Below are positions 31,407 to 41,536 of a DNA stretch of 64,000 nt, piece after piece. Below the pieces are notes generated by a model that was not told the DNA's origin, searched no databases, and worked only from the letters and a program-made list of their open reading frames with translations. The stretch's first letter is position 1. Every line of letters begins with the position of its first letter. Source of the DNA: Nitrosarchaeum sp. (lineage in GTDB: Archaea; Thermoproteota; Nitrososphaeria; Nitrososphaerales; Nitrosopumilaceae); the NCBI GenBank assembly GCA_021414365.1, contig JAIOOR010000003.1:47014-111013 (forward strand), read 5' to 3'. A program made the position numbers and the translations under genes.

Positions 31407-31976
31407 TTACTCTTTAGTTTCAGATTCGCTTTCAGCTGTTTCTGCAACGTTGATTTCTGGTTTTGATTCTGGTTTAACACTTTCCAACATGCTTGGAATC
31501 TTAGATTCTGGTGAAAAATGAATGTTTTTTTCTTCTTCTAATGTTACAACATATGATGGAATGTTTATTTTTCTATCCCCAATCATAATGTGTCCATGAA
31601 TTACTGCCTGTCTTGCTTGATACGGTGTTTTAAATCCAAATTTTCTTGATACTATAGTTTGTAATCTACGTGAAAGTAAATCATTTACTTGAAGATTGAG
31701 AACATCATCCAATGTTGATTCATTACTTACTAATCCTATCCTTGATAGTGATTTCATTAAAATTGGTTCTTTCTCTAGTCTGACCTCTTGTCTCAAAGCA
31801 AGCAATGATCTTGCTTGATGCCTTACTCGAGATAATTCTGTATGTGCTTTCCATAATTCTCTTTTTGATCTTAAACCAAATGTTCCAAGAGTTTTTAGCT
31901 CTTCCATTTTTAATTCATAATTAAGTGGTCTCTTTGGTTTTCTCCACATTCGTCTTGGATATTTAGGATCTCCCAT
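31407..31976 (-). CDS. rps4: 30S ribosomal protein uS4
   Basis: MGDPKYPRRMWRKPKRPLNYELK; S4 domain QARQAVIHGHIMIGDRKINIPSYVV. Confidence 0.95.
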   Translation of the reverse strand: MGDPKYPRRMWRKPKRPLNYELKMEELKTLGTFGLRSKRELWKAHTELSRVRHQARSLLALRQEVRLEKEPILMKSLSRIGLVSNESTLDDVLNLQVNDLLSRRLQTIVSRKFGFKTPYQARQAVIHGHIMIGDRKINIPSYVVTLEEEKNIHFSPESKIPSMLESVKPESKPEINVAETAESESETKE

Positions 31977-31986
31977 TACATTTCAC

Positions 31987-32550
31987 CTATTTCTTTTTCT
32001 CCGCAGGAGCTGCTTTCTTTGCTTCAGCAGGTTTTGCAGCTGCTGTTGGTGCAGCTGCTGTTGGTGCGGCTGCTGCTTGTGCAGGAGCTGGTTTGCCAGC
32101 TTTTGCAACACCTACTGCTCCTCCTTTTCTACCTGTAGTTCTAGTACATTGTCCTCTAACTTTTAGTCCATACATGTGACGATAACCTCTCCAACTATTG
32201 GTTATTCTCTCTCTTTCAATATCATTTCTCAAAGTAAAAGGAATGTCTGATGTTAAGAGATGCATGTTAGAACCTGTTTCAATATCTTTTCTTCTATTGA
32301 GAAACCATGTTGGAAAATTTCCTGCTACCGGATTGGTAATTAATTTTTCAATTGATTGAACATCTGACTCAGATAAAAAACCGATATTTGTGTTAGTATT
32401 AATTTTTAGAGTATCTAAAATTGCAGTGGCAAAATTATATCCTATTCCTTTGATCTGGGTTAATCCCACTATGGCCTTTTTAGCTCCTGGAATATCATTT
32501 CCTACAATTCTTACAATGTGTCTATATTCTTGTGTGCTCAAGTATTCCAA
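31987..32550 (-). CDS. rps13: 30S ribosomal protein uS13 with Ala/Lys-rich C-terminal extension
   Basis: [57 protein letters not shown]. Confidence 0.95.
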   Translation of the reverse strand: MEYLSTQEYRHIVRIVGNDIPGAKKAIVGLTQIKGIGYNFATAILDTLKINTNTNIGFLSESDVQSIEKLITNPVAGNFPTWFLNRRKDIETGSNMHLLTSDIPFTLRNDIERERITNSWRGYRHMYGLKVRGQCTRTTGRKGGAVGVAKAGKPAPAQAAAAPTAAAPTAAAKPAEAKKAAPAEKKK

Positions 32551-32693
32551 AATTCTTAGTTACCCCGATAAAAACCATGCTAGGCGTCAATTAGATGTGT
32601 ATTGAAGAGAATTATCATTAGCATATGTTCTAATTGTTATCATAATTGTCTTTTTTAGCCTCAGTTCAGACATATCGCATAAAATTCTAAAAT

Positions 32694-32846
32694 TTATCTA
32701 AAGTCTGAAACTTCGGTCCAATCTTTACCTTGAACATTCCATAGGTTGCATTTGCAGCATCTCTTTACTCCTCTTTGAACGTCTATGTCAATGCAAAAAC
32801 AATGTTCTCCCTTTCCAGATGTATCCTTAATACATAATTTCTGCAT
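32694..32846 (-). CDS. 50-aa Cys-rich (putative zinc-binding) microprotein
   Basis: Read by eye: MQKLCIKDTSGKGEHCFCIDIDVQRGVKRCCKCNLWNVQGKDWTEVSDFR. Confidence 0.6.
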   Translation of the reverse strand: MQKLCIKDTSGKGEHCFCIDIDVQRGVKRCCKCNLWNVQGKDWTEVSDFR

Positions 32847-32947
32847 TTTTTGTAATTATTTTATTTTATTAATTATCTTATTGGTGTTAATTCACATGGA
32901 ATTTTTAATTAGAAAAGTTAAATTCACATAAAAACTGACAAACAGAA

Positions 32948-33259
32948 ATGGAAGATGATTTTGATAGAGAAATGGTGGTAGATTGCATGTTTGATCCTAT
33001 TACATCATCTATTTTATCTGAATTAGAAGATGGTGAAAAACAATGCTCCTTTCTGGCAGCAAAATCAATGATATCTGAGAATGAAGTTTTTGAAAGACTC
33101 TCATATTTAATAGATCACGGGTTTATTTTTAAAACTTCTACTAATGGAAAATCTGTATTTTCTGCAAATACTGAAAAATTAAATCAAATTATAGAAAATA
33201 GTGATACCTTTAATGCGACTATTGAAGGATTAGAAAAAATGGATAGTTATCTTAACTAA
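32948..33259 (+). CDS. Winged-helix-like small protein
   Basis: Helical, FDPITSSILSELEDGEKQCSFLAAKSMISENEVFERLSYLIDHGFI. Confidence 0.5.
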   Translation: MEDDFDREMVVDCMFDPITSSILSELEDGEKQCSFLAAKSMISENEVFERLSYLIDHGFIFKTSTNGKSVFSANTEKLNQIIENSDTFNATIEGLEKMDSYLN

Positions 33260-33755
33260 AAGATTTTTTACGATTTTTTATTACATAAATTGTTACTATT
33301 ACCATTCCAGCCAAACCAATTACGAGAATATACAATGAAATAAATCCTAATGATTTCTTACCTGCATCTGGCTCAGGTCCTATTACTCCAAATACTTTGA
33401 TTTCATTTTCATCTGAGTTTTCTATAACTAGTTTGTATGTTCCCGGTTCTTCAATTTTAAATTGTCCCTCAAAAACTTCTTGATTGATTGTTTGTGATTC
33501 TATTTTTTTATCAAATGGATCTAATATCTTTGCAGTGACTCCTTTTTTAAAATCAATTATTTGAATTGCATAAATTCCATTTTGAGTTTTTATACTGTTA
33601 AATTCTATTGGGATTACCAAATTTTCTCCAGATTTGACTTGTCCCTCTCCTTTTATCAAATCTTCAAAAATTATTTGGTTTCCATAAAATGATAATATTA
33701 TTCCTAAACCTACAATGCCTCCTACAATAACAAAAAGTATGCCTGTTTTTTGCAT
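33252..33755 (-). CDS. Secreted beta-rich protein with N- and C-terminal TMs
   Basis: Hydrophobic termini; extracellular-type domain. Confidence 0.6.
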   Translation of the reverse strand: MQKTGILFVIVGGIVGLGIILSFYGNQIIFEDLIKGEGQVKSGENLVIPIEFNSIKTQNGIYAIQIIDFKKGVTAKILDPFDKKIESQTINQEVFEGQFKIEEPGTYKLVIENSDENEIKVFGVIGPEPDAGKKSLGFISLYILVIGLAGMVIVTIYVIKNRKKSFS

Positions 33756-33818
33756 GATCCATTTGTAATATTCTTTAGTTTAAACCTAATTTTTTAGAAA
33801 GAGGTTTAGGTTGATCAC

Positions 33819-35192
33819 TCAAATAGGTTCTGGATGTATCGTAATTACCGCATTTTTAATTTTAGTTCTTATCACGTGTTCAATTTCTGATGTTATGTCA
33901 TGAACTTTTTCAATAGATAGTTCTTTGTCAAATGAACAATCAATGTCAATTTTAAGAATATTTTCAAAATTCAGCGAAACTATCCGACCTATTTTTTTTA
34001 TCACTGTGTATTTTTTTAAAATCTCTCTTATTTTTTCTTCAGTGACTTTATCTTCCACGTTTAAATCTACAGGAACTGTAAGAAATGGCTCAAGATGGAT
34101 AGTTACATGCTCAATTTCAGGTATGTTTTCTTGAATTTTTTGTTCTATCTCCTCTGATATTTTATGAGCAGAATATAGGTTGATTTCACTGTCTACCATA
34201 ACATGTAGATTTGAATATGTTTTACCTTTAGTTTTATGAGATATGATATTGTGAACTTCCTTTACACCACCTACGCTTCTTGCAATATCGTTTATCTTTG
34301 CATCTAGGGGAACATTTTTCCAGTCTGGTTCAAAATGAACTGTAATTGCGGCATTTACTATCTTGTTTTTAATATTATTCTCAACCCTGTTGCTGATTTC
34401 ATGTGCTCTATCAAAACTTGTATCTCCTCTCAAAGATATAGTGACATCAGTAAATATTGTATCTCCGGATCTTCTCATCAAAATTGTTCCAACATCTATT
34501 ACTCCTTCCGTGTTTATGATGATCTCTTTTACTTTTTTTACAAGTTCTGGAGATATGATGTCTGTTAAATCTAATGCTGTTTTATGAATTAACTTTAAAC
34601 TAAGAATTACTAAAAGAATCCCAAGAATTAATGCTGCAATAAAGTCTCCATTGTAGAATCCATATGTTACTAACACAATTCCTACAATTGCAATTATTGT
34701 TGAACCAAGATCCATAAATGCATGATAAAAATCCGCTTTGAGTGTTGATCCTCCAATTTTTTTAATTGATTTTTGCAAAAGGACTATTCTAAAAACATCA
34801 ATTCCTATTGTGTATAGCCCACCGATAATTGCAAAGATTCCTGGTAATACGCTTGGAACGGGACTTTGTAATCTCTCAATTGCCTCATAAATGAAAAATA
34901 CTGCTATTAGAAAAATTGCGATTCCGCCTAACATTCCTCCAAGTGATTCAATTTTTCCATGACCGTAAGTATGCTCCGCATCTGGAGGTTTGATTGCCAA
35001 TCTAGCTGCTAAAAGTAAAATTGCTGTAACAACACTATCAAGTAATGCATGAACACTGTCTGTAATCAAACCTAGACTGTTAGAAATTAAACCAAAAACT
35101 AATTCTACAACAAATGCAGAAAATATGGCAATTAGTGAAATCTGTAAAATTTTTGTTTTCTGAATAAACATTACTATTTTAGAAACTATCAT
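33819..35192 (-). CDS. Cation diffusion facilitator transporter with extended C-terminus
   Basis: DSVHALLDSVVTAILLLAARLA, HTYGHGKIESLG, HAFMDLGSTI; repeated VTIHLEP/AITVHFEP/VITIHPEP domains. Confidence 0.93.
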   Translation of the reverse strand: MIVSKIVMFIQKTKILQISLIAIFSAFVVELVFGLISNSLGLITDSVHALLDSVVTAILLLAARLAIKPPDAEHTYGHGKIESLGGMLGGIAIFLIAVFFIYEAIERLQSPVPSVLPGIFAIIGGLYTIGIDVFRIVLLQKSIKKIGGSTLKADFYHAFMDLGSTIIAIVGIVLVTYGFYNGDFIAALILGILLVILSLKLIHKTALDLTDIISPELVKKVKEIIINTEGVIDVGTILMRRSGDTIFTDVTISLRGDTSFDRAHEISNRVENNIKNKIVNAAITVHFEPDWKNVPLDAKINDIARSVGGVKEVHNIISHKTKGKTYSNLHVMVDSEINLYSAHKISEEIEQKIQENIPEIEHVTIHLEPFLTVPVDLNVEDKVTEEKIREILKKYTVIKKIGRIVSLNFENILKIDIDCSFDKELSIEKVHDITSEIEHVIRTKIKNAVITIHPEPI

Positions 35193-35249
35193 GTATTACA
35201 AGTATTCTAAAGATAATTCATACGACAGGATTATTTGTGATGAGTGTGA

Positions 35250-38200
35250 TTGATTGCTATGATGCACAGAAAATCCGTCTTTTTACTTATTCTTGCTTTA
35301 CCTATGTTTTTAATTCCTGTTATCCAGGCAGAAGCCTCTAGTAACCCTAATCTATTTGTTTCAGCTGAAAATTCTCAGTTTAACAATCATTTTTCTGGCT
35401 CTATGGTAATTGAAGTCGTAATTCGTGATCCAAATTTACATGATACAGATCAAGGAAAAGGCGAACCAGATGTTACACTTAATGGAAAATCTTTACGAAT
35501 GATTCAATCTGGAGATGGTAATTGGTATGCATATTTTGCAAATGTTGACAAGGCAAAAACAGCTGACTCTACTCAATCGTCCACATCTGGTAAAGGTTTG
35601 GACTTTGGTGTTTTTTGCAGTAGGGATACTCCATCATCTGTTTTTGGAATATCATTATCTGAAACTGATGGCTTTGCAGTTCCAAAAAATACACCTAGCT
35701 CCACAAATGGTGAAGAGTCATTTGATCAATGCACTGGATCTCCAACAGGTTCTAATCTTAATAATGTTGTAAGACACGCAAGATCAATTAACACAAATTC
35801 AAATGTACCTTCTGGACAAATTGGATTGGATTCAAATGCATGGCCATTAATCCAACTATTTTCATTTGGAAGCAATGTAAAAATCCAATATAATGCTGGA
35901 GGAAATCCTCAAAGTGTTACTCTTCAATATGATGATAGTGCAAATATTTCTCTGAATTTGGATAAAAGTGAATATCCGCAAAATTCTGAAGTTTTTCTCA
36001 CCTTAAATGATTTTCAATTAAATCAAGATCCTACTGCTGAAGACTCTTGGACATTTAATATTAGTTCACCCCTTGCAATTTTTTATCAAGCATATGATAC
36101 ATCTGGTTCTGATTCTGCTAACGGTAATGCTGGATTGGTAAATTTAGTTCCGTCTCTTTCTAATTTAGGTTTTAAAAATAATGGAAAACTTACAATTGAT
36201 TTAGGAAATATTATGAAATTAAAATCAAACAATAAACAATCTGGCACTACTGTAAGTGATGGTTCTGGGAATACATTTTCACAAATTGTTACACTTGTAG
36301 AAAATGGCCCTAACTCTGGAATATTTGAAAGTGCTGATAATGGCGATAAATCTACAATTTCGATCCTTGATAATGCCCCAAGAGGTCAGACGGGGAAAAT
36401 AGAATATAACAATCAAGCTACATCTGTCCTTACTGGTTCTTTCACATCTTCTATCTCAATTAATCAGCCCGCTCTAACTGTTGGTGATGGTTCCAAATCA
36501 TTAGAACCTGGAACAAAATTCCCTGTAACTCTTTTTGATCCTGATCAAAACATCAATTCTGGGATTAGAGAGCATTTAGATGTTTTTAGAGATACATCAC
36601 TAGTGCCTACACTAAAGATTGGAAATCCGATAACTCTTGGAAAAGCATCTGATGTAAAATATTATACCTCATCTACTCTTCTAACCCCTGCCTTTACATT
36701 GAATTCCTCAATTCCTGACAAAAATTCAGAAAGGCTATTCATTGACACAAACGCAATAACTGCAAATTTTAAACAAATATCAATGAATCTTGGAATTTCA
36801 GCATCTGCCTTACAATCTTCCCTCATAGATTCTTCACGTCCAAACACTAGTGGAACTAATTGGCTAAACTATGATTTGAGATCCTTTGAAAAGGATTTTG
36901 GAATTACAGATTTTACTACTACTTCAATAACTCTCTCGTTTGGCACTTTAGGTAGTTCACCTATTACTATAATTCATTCAGGAGATTTATCTTCTTCACA
37001 AGGATTAATTCAATTGGCTGATTCAGATGTCCAACAACTATCTACTAAAAATGGAAATGTGTATCTTGTAGTAAATTTTGGTTTTGCTATGGGCAGTATA
37101 TCTGCTGAAAAAAACAAACAACCTATAATAATTGATTTGTTTTCATTTGGACTAAATAATAACAATGATGTCAGTAATGGAATTTACAGATTTGAATTAG
37201 AAGAGACAAGTGATAACTCTTCTACATTTGTTGGTTCTATTGAATACACTGTTTTTAATCAACTCAATATCTCAGATCCTACTTTCATTAAAACAATGAG
37301 ACCCATAGATAATGATGTTAAATTCATCATATCTAATAGACTAATTAATGAAAATGCAGTTGCAATTTCTTATTCTGATTTAGATAAAGTTGGAGTAACT
37401 ACTACAACTTCTACAAAATCTACATTGTCTACAAATTCTGGTATTATGTCATCTGATTCAACTTCATATCGATTTGGTCAGCCAGTAACAATAACACTCA
37501 AAGATCCTGATTTGAATTTAAATAATGATGCAGTTGATATTTACTTGGTAAACAATGATCCAAATTCTTCAAATATAGATACTGTTGGTAGTGGCGACAA
37601 TATTTTGTTAGAGGTTTTAATTAAAGACATTCGGTACAAGCGATGCACCATTAATGGAATTGAATATGGTGGGTTGGCTTCTACTGGGTTTACGCTAGTT
37701 GAGACCGGTTCTAACACTGGTGTGTTTCAAGGTTCATTCAAAATGCCTTCACAAATTTGTGATAAATCTGGAATGTCTCTGATTTCATCTGCTGGAGGAA
37801 GTCTTGATGCAAAATACCATGATGCTAGAGATGCTTCTGGAAATGCAAACATATTCAGTCTGTTAGGAAATAAATCTACTTCACAATATTCCACTATGCC
37901 ACAATTAAGTGCTAATAAAATTACAATTCCCTCATCTGGTAATTCTGAAGATATAATTTTATCTGGTAGCATAACTAATTATAAAAAAGGCATTCCTTTA
38001 ACTATCACCTTAACACGTCCTGATGGTGTTGTTCAAAATTTTGTTGCTGTCTTAACTGCTAATGGTAATTATCGTGCAGCATTTTCGATAACTCAAAATT
38101 CTTTACCCGGAGTTTATAAAATTCAGTTATCTCATAATGGGGTTAATGTTGGACAAGTTTCATTTACTGCAACTCAAAATATACCTGATTGGATCAAAAA

Positions 38201-38423
38201 TAACACAAAACGGTGGTCTTCTATTTCAGATTCTGAATTTGTCGATGTGGTAAACCAATTAACTAAAGACAAAATCATAGTGTCTCCAAAGACAAGTACA
38301 ACAAATGATAAAATAATCCCAAGCTGGGTCAAAAATATTGCAATATGGTGGTCTAATCACCAAATTTCAGATGATGACTTTATAAAATCGATCCAATACA
38401 TGGTCAAAAAAGGTATTATTTGA
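35250..38423 (+). CDS. Large secreted surface protein with two C-terminal W-rich repeats
   Basis: Signal peptide, beta-rich repeats, IPDWIKNNTKRWSS.. and IPSWVKNIAIWWSNHQISDDDFIKSIQYMVKKGII. Confidence 0.8.
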   Translation: MIAMMHRKSVFLLILALPMFLIPVIQAEASSNPNLFVSAENSQFNNHFSGSMVIEVVIRDPNLHDTDQGKGEPDVTLNGKSLRMIQSGDGNWYAYFANVDKAKTADSTQSSTSGKGLDFGVFCSRDTPSSVFGISLSETDGFAVPKNTPSSTNGEESFDQCTGSPTGSNLNNVVRHARSINTNSNVPSGQIGLDSNAWPLIQLFSFGSNVKIQYNAGGNPQSVTLQYDDSANISLNLDKSEYPQNSEVFLTLNDFQLNQDPTAEDSWTFNISSPLAIFYQAYDTSGSDSANGNAGLVNLVPSLSNLGFKNNGKLTIDLGNIMKLKSNNKQSGTTVSDGSGNTFSQIVTLVENGPNSGIFESADNGDKSTISILDNAPRGQTGKIEYNNQATSVLTGSFTSSISINQPALTVGDGSKSLEPGTKFPVTLFDPDQNINSGIREHLDVFRDTSLVPTLKIGNPITLGKASDVKYYTSSTLLTPAFTLNSSIPDKNSERLFIDTNAITANFKQISMNLGISASALQSSLIDSSRPNTSGTNWLNYDLRSFEKDFGITDFTTTSITLSFGTLGSSPITIIHSGDLSSSQGLIQLADSDVQQLSTKNGNVYLVVNFGFAMGSISAEKNKQPIIIDLFSFGLNNNNDVSNGIYRFELEETSDNSSTFVGSIEYTVFNQLNISDPTFIKTMRPIDNDVKFIISNRLINENAVAISYSDLDKVGVTTTTSTKSTLSTNSGIMSSDSTSYRFGQPVTITLKDPDLNLNNDAVDIYLVNNDPNSSNIDTVGSGDNILLEVLIKDIRYKRCTINGIEYGGLASTGFTLVETGSNTGVFQGSFKMPSQICDKSGMSLISSAGGSLDAKYHDARDASGNANIFSLLGNKSTSQYSTMPQLSANKITIPSSGNSEDIILSGSITNYKKGIPLTITLTRPDGVVQNFVAVLTANGNYRAAFSITQNSLPGVYKIQLSHNGVNVGQVSFTATQNIPDWIKNNTKRWSSISDSEFVDVVNQLTKDKIIVSPKTSTTNDKIIPSWVKNIAIWWSNHQISDDDFIKSIQYMVKKGII

Positions 38424-38483
38424 ATATGAACAGGTCAATTTTTCTTTCATTGAATACATAAATACCCTCAAGCCTGATTCCAA

Positions 38484-39548
38484 ATGAAAATGAAACTTGT
38501 GTGGTTTATGTTGTTGTTACTGGTATCTTTAACATCTTATGGATTTGTTGGTTTTGCACATGCTGTAACTGCAGCTGATTGTGCAGATGGTCAATTATTT
38601 GTAAATGGTACATGTGCTGACACAGGCTGTGGAGCAAATGAAGTTTATCAAAATAATCAATGTATCCCTATTACTATTACTTTGAAAAATGATCTGAATT
38701 TACAAACTGATAAAACACTTTATGCTCAAGGAGGTATAGTCTCCGTTACAGGTTTAGTCAAAAATATTGAAAATCTTACTCCTGGTGATGTCTCGGTAAT
38801 TGTTCGAGCTCCAGATAATAATATTGTCACAATATCTCAAATCCATCCTAATGACGATGGTTCTTTTCAAATGAGCTTTAAAGCAGATGGCCCACAATTC
38901 AAAACAGCTGGTGACTATACTATCCATGCAGTATTTTCTGGAATAAAATCTGATATCACATTTAAATTCACAGGTGGTACTGGCGCAATTGTATCTGGTG
39001 GTACCCCACAACCAACACCAAAACCAACCCCAGAACCAAAACCAACCCCAGAACCAGAACCAACCCCAGAACCAGAACCAATCCCAGAACCACCACCAAC
39101 TTGTGGTGCAGGAACTGAATTGGTAAATGGTATATGTCAAGTAGTTAAAACGGAAAAACCAAAGGGCGGTGGATGCTTAATTGCAACTGCTGCATATGGT
39201 ACAGAGTTGGCTCCTCAAGTGCAATTCCTTAGAGAAGTAAGAGACAATACTGTAATGAGTACTTCAGCTGGAATGGCATTCATGAGCGGTTTCAATCAAT
39301 TCTACTATTCATTCTCCCCAACAATCGCTGATATGGAAAGAGAAAATCCAATGTTCCAAGAAGCTGTAAGAGCTTTTATCACTCCAATGATTTCTACACT
39401 TTCTATTATGACATTGGCTGAAAATGGTTCTGATGCTCAAGTGTTAGGATTGGGAATATCTGTAATTGTCTTAAACTTGGGAATGTATATCGCAGCACCT
39501 ACAGTAATTGGATTCAAAGTTCATAAACATTTGAAATCTAGAAAATAA
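38484..39548 (+). CDS. Secreted protein: Ig-like domain, Pro/Glu-rich linker, GCLIATAAYG box and C-terminal TMs
   Basis: Signal peptide, (PTPEPEP)n, GGGCLIATAAYGTELAPQVQFLREVRDN (CFI-box-CTERM-like). Confidence 0.75.
   Translation: MKMKLVWFMLLLLVSLTSYGFVGFAHAVTAADCADGQLFVNGTCADTGCGANEVYQNNQCIPITITLKNDLNLQTDKTLYAQGGIVSVTGLVKNIENLTPGDVSVIVRAPDNNIVTISQIHPNDDGSFQMSFKADGPQFKTAGDYTIHAVFSGIKSDITFKFTGGTGAIVSGGTPQPTPKPTPEPKPTPEPEPTPEPEPIPEPPPTCGAGTELVNGICQVVKTEKPKGGGCLIATAAYGTELAPQVQFLREVRDNTVMSTSAGMAFMSGFNQFYYSFSPTIADMERENPMFQEAVRAFITPMISTLSIMTLAENGSDAQVLGLGISVIVLNLGMYIAAPTVIGFKVHKHLKSRK
38995..39100. repeat. Short tandem repeat ccaaccccagaaccagaa encoding Pro-Thr-Pro-Glu linker
   Basis: Directly visible repeated hexamers/18-mers. 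Confidence 0.85.
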
Positions 39549-39652
39549 CTCGTAATTTTTATAATAATTAATACAAATTCTAATTAAACGACAAAACGTT
39601 CTCAACGTTTTTTATCTGGTATTTGAAACAAATTATCGCTCGGTAAAGAAAC

Positions 39653-40303
39653 ATGAAAAACAATTCGAAATTAATTCTATTTGGTTTCATCTTACTATTC
39701 ATTTTATTACCAAATAATGTATTTGCACAAGAATCTGATACAGATGGTGACGGCATCTCTGATTCTACTGATTCTTGTCCAACTGAACCTGAAACCATTA
39801 ACGGATTCCAAGACACAGACGGTTGTCCTGATGTAGTTCCACCATCTGATACAGATGGTGACGGCATCTCTGATTCTACTGATTCTTGTCCAACTCAACC
39901 TGAAACCGTTAATGGATTTGAGGATCTTGACGGTTGTCCTGATGCCCTAGCCCCAAAAGATTCAGATCATGATGGCATCATGGATGATTTTGATTCTTGT
40001 CCAACTCAACCTGAAACAATAAACAATTATCAAGACACAGACGGTTGTCCTGATGTAGCTCAACCAACTGATATTGATAGTGACGGAATTCCAGATTCAA
40101 TTGATTCTTGTCCTACTCAAGCTGAAACCATTAACGGATTCCAAGACACAGACGGTTGTCCTGATGTAGTTACTGGAATTGATACATCAAAATCAGAACC
40201 TGAGCAAAATAACTCCCTCTTGCAATGGACAGCTGTCATTGCTTCTGCCATTACCGCTGTAGGAGCTATAAGTGCTGCAAAACTCCGAAAATCTTCTTCT
40301 TGA
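39653..40303 (+). CDS. Secreted thrombospondin type-3 / Ca-binding repeat protein with C-terminal TM anchor
   Basis: Four DTDGDGISDSTDSCPTEPETINGFQDTDGCPDV-type repeats. Confidence 0.88.
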   Translation: MKNNSKLILFGFILLFILLPNNVFAQESDTDGDGISDSTDSCPTEPETINGFQDTDGCPDVVPPSDTDGDGISDSTDSCPTQPETVNGFEDLDGCPDALAPKDSDHDGIMDDFDSCPTQPETINNYQDTDGCPDVAQPTDIDSDGIPDSIDSCPTQAETINGFQDTDGCPDVVTGIDTSKSEPEQNNSLLQWTAVIASAITAVGAISAAKLRKSSS

Positions 40304-40629
40304 TCTTTTACTTTTTTGTGGTTTTTTTTGTATTTGCTAACCTCTATTACTTAACCAAACATTTAATGCTGAAAATTCTTTTTATGAAAATAATTGGTTT
40401 GCACGCCAAGAATTGTTGAGTGAAAATTGGCTAGGCACGAATTTACATTATTTTCCATCAATCAATTTTTCTATGTATATCGAAAATTATTATAACAAAA
40501 AGAATTTTTTTCAAAAAATAGTTTCATTATCTTCATGCATTGACTTATCGCATCAACACTAAATGCGTAATTACAAAAAATTTGAAATGTTAAATTTGGG
40601 AGTTAAAAAATGGAAAAAGATTCAAAAAA

Positions 40630-41109
40630 TTAGAATCTTGGAATTGCGAATCCTAGTGTTTGGAAGATTTCCATTAATCTTTCAATTGATTGATCTCTGT
40701 TTGGGTTTTTTGAGAGATTTGAAATTATGCTTTGAGCTTCATTGAGTGCATCCGTTTTTGTTATTAGTGTCGCACCAAGTGTTTTACCCTCTTTTGCTTT
40801 CATTACTGCACCATAGTAAGAACACTCTCCTTTTGGAATTACTTGATTAACTCCAAGAGTTACTTTTTCTACGTCTGATTTTAGATCAATCATTGAGACT
40901 GCTAGAGCATAATCTGTTGCACATGCCTTTACAATATAGCTCCAGTAAGGAGAACCTATTTTGTATTGTTTTACAAGTGTCTTAGTTAGATATTTGCTAA
41001 CAGAACCATCATTACCTGCATAAGTTTGAGCTTCACTGGTATGTAATGGGGCTAAGATCAATGAACCTACTAGTGCACTAAATGTAAAGAAAATTATTTT
41101 TTTATTCAT
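40630..41109 (-). CDS. Secreted protein, unknown
   Basis: Signal peptide; preceded by SD-like GGAGGTGA; ATGA overlap with upstream zinc protein. Confidence 0.65.
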   Translation of the reverse strand: MNKKIIFFTFSALVGSLILAPLHTSEAQTYAGNDGSVSKYLTKTLVKQYKIGSPYWSYIVKACATDYALAVSMIDLKSDVEKVTLGVNQVIPKGECSYYGAVMKAKEGKTLGATLITKTDALNEAQSIISNLSKNPNRDQSIERLMEIFQTLGFAIPRF

Positions 41110-41429
41110 AAATTCACCTCCTTGGTTTTTTGACGAGTGTAACGTATGCCTTTTGCAAAAAAAATCAAAGTACTACAAGATAAATGAGTACCTGTGATGA
41201 TGTGTCTCTGGCAATGAAGACATTCCCTCATCGTTGCTCTTTTACACACTACACATACAGCGATAGGGGTCAGAGGACCATCACAGTTTTCACACGCATA
41301 CAAAAAATTGCATGGAAAATTTGAAGAGACAATATCCTGTTGCCTGATTTCTGCTCGGGATGATAAAAAGTCAGGAGAATTGGGACTCTTTGAAAGAAGG
41401 CTTTGGTTTTGCTCTTCGGTATTACTCAT
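41106..41429 (-). CDS. Zinc-knuckle protein (CxxC x3 + H/C)
   Basis: CENCDGPLTPIAVCVVCKRATMRECLHCQRHIITGTHLSC. Confidence 0.7.
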   Translation of the reverse strand: MSNTEEQNQSLLSKSPNSPDFLSSRAEIRQQDIVSSNFPCNFLYACENCDGPLTPIAVCVVCKRATMRECLHCQRHIITGTHLSCSTLIFFAKGIRYTRQKTKEVNL

Positions 41430-41472
41430 TGAATTGTATTTTACAGTTTGATATTAGGGAATAACTTATCGT

Positions 41473-41484
41473 TTGTGGCATGCC
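41473..41484 (-). promoter_or_regulatory. GGCATGCCACAA element (site A)
   Basis: Exact 12-mer, 44 nt from ATG at 41429. Confidence 0.8.
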
Positions 41485-41536
41485 TTAATTTCAATTGATT
41501 TTAAAACAGTTTAAATCATTGAGTGACTGCTTTGTT

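Noticed and set aside
39001-39095. Possible CRISPR-like short repeats
   Set aside because: In-frame coding repeats (PTPEPEP linker), no spacers.
38754-39140. 128-aa minus ORF rich in FWGWFW
   Set aside because: Antisense of the Pro/Glu repeat linker of 38484..39548; composition is a repeat artefact.
39580-39898. Minus ORFs (95 and 63 aa) with repeats MPSPSVSD / SWTRISRIRDA
   Set aside because: Antisense translations of the TSP3 repeats.
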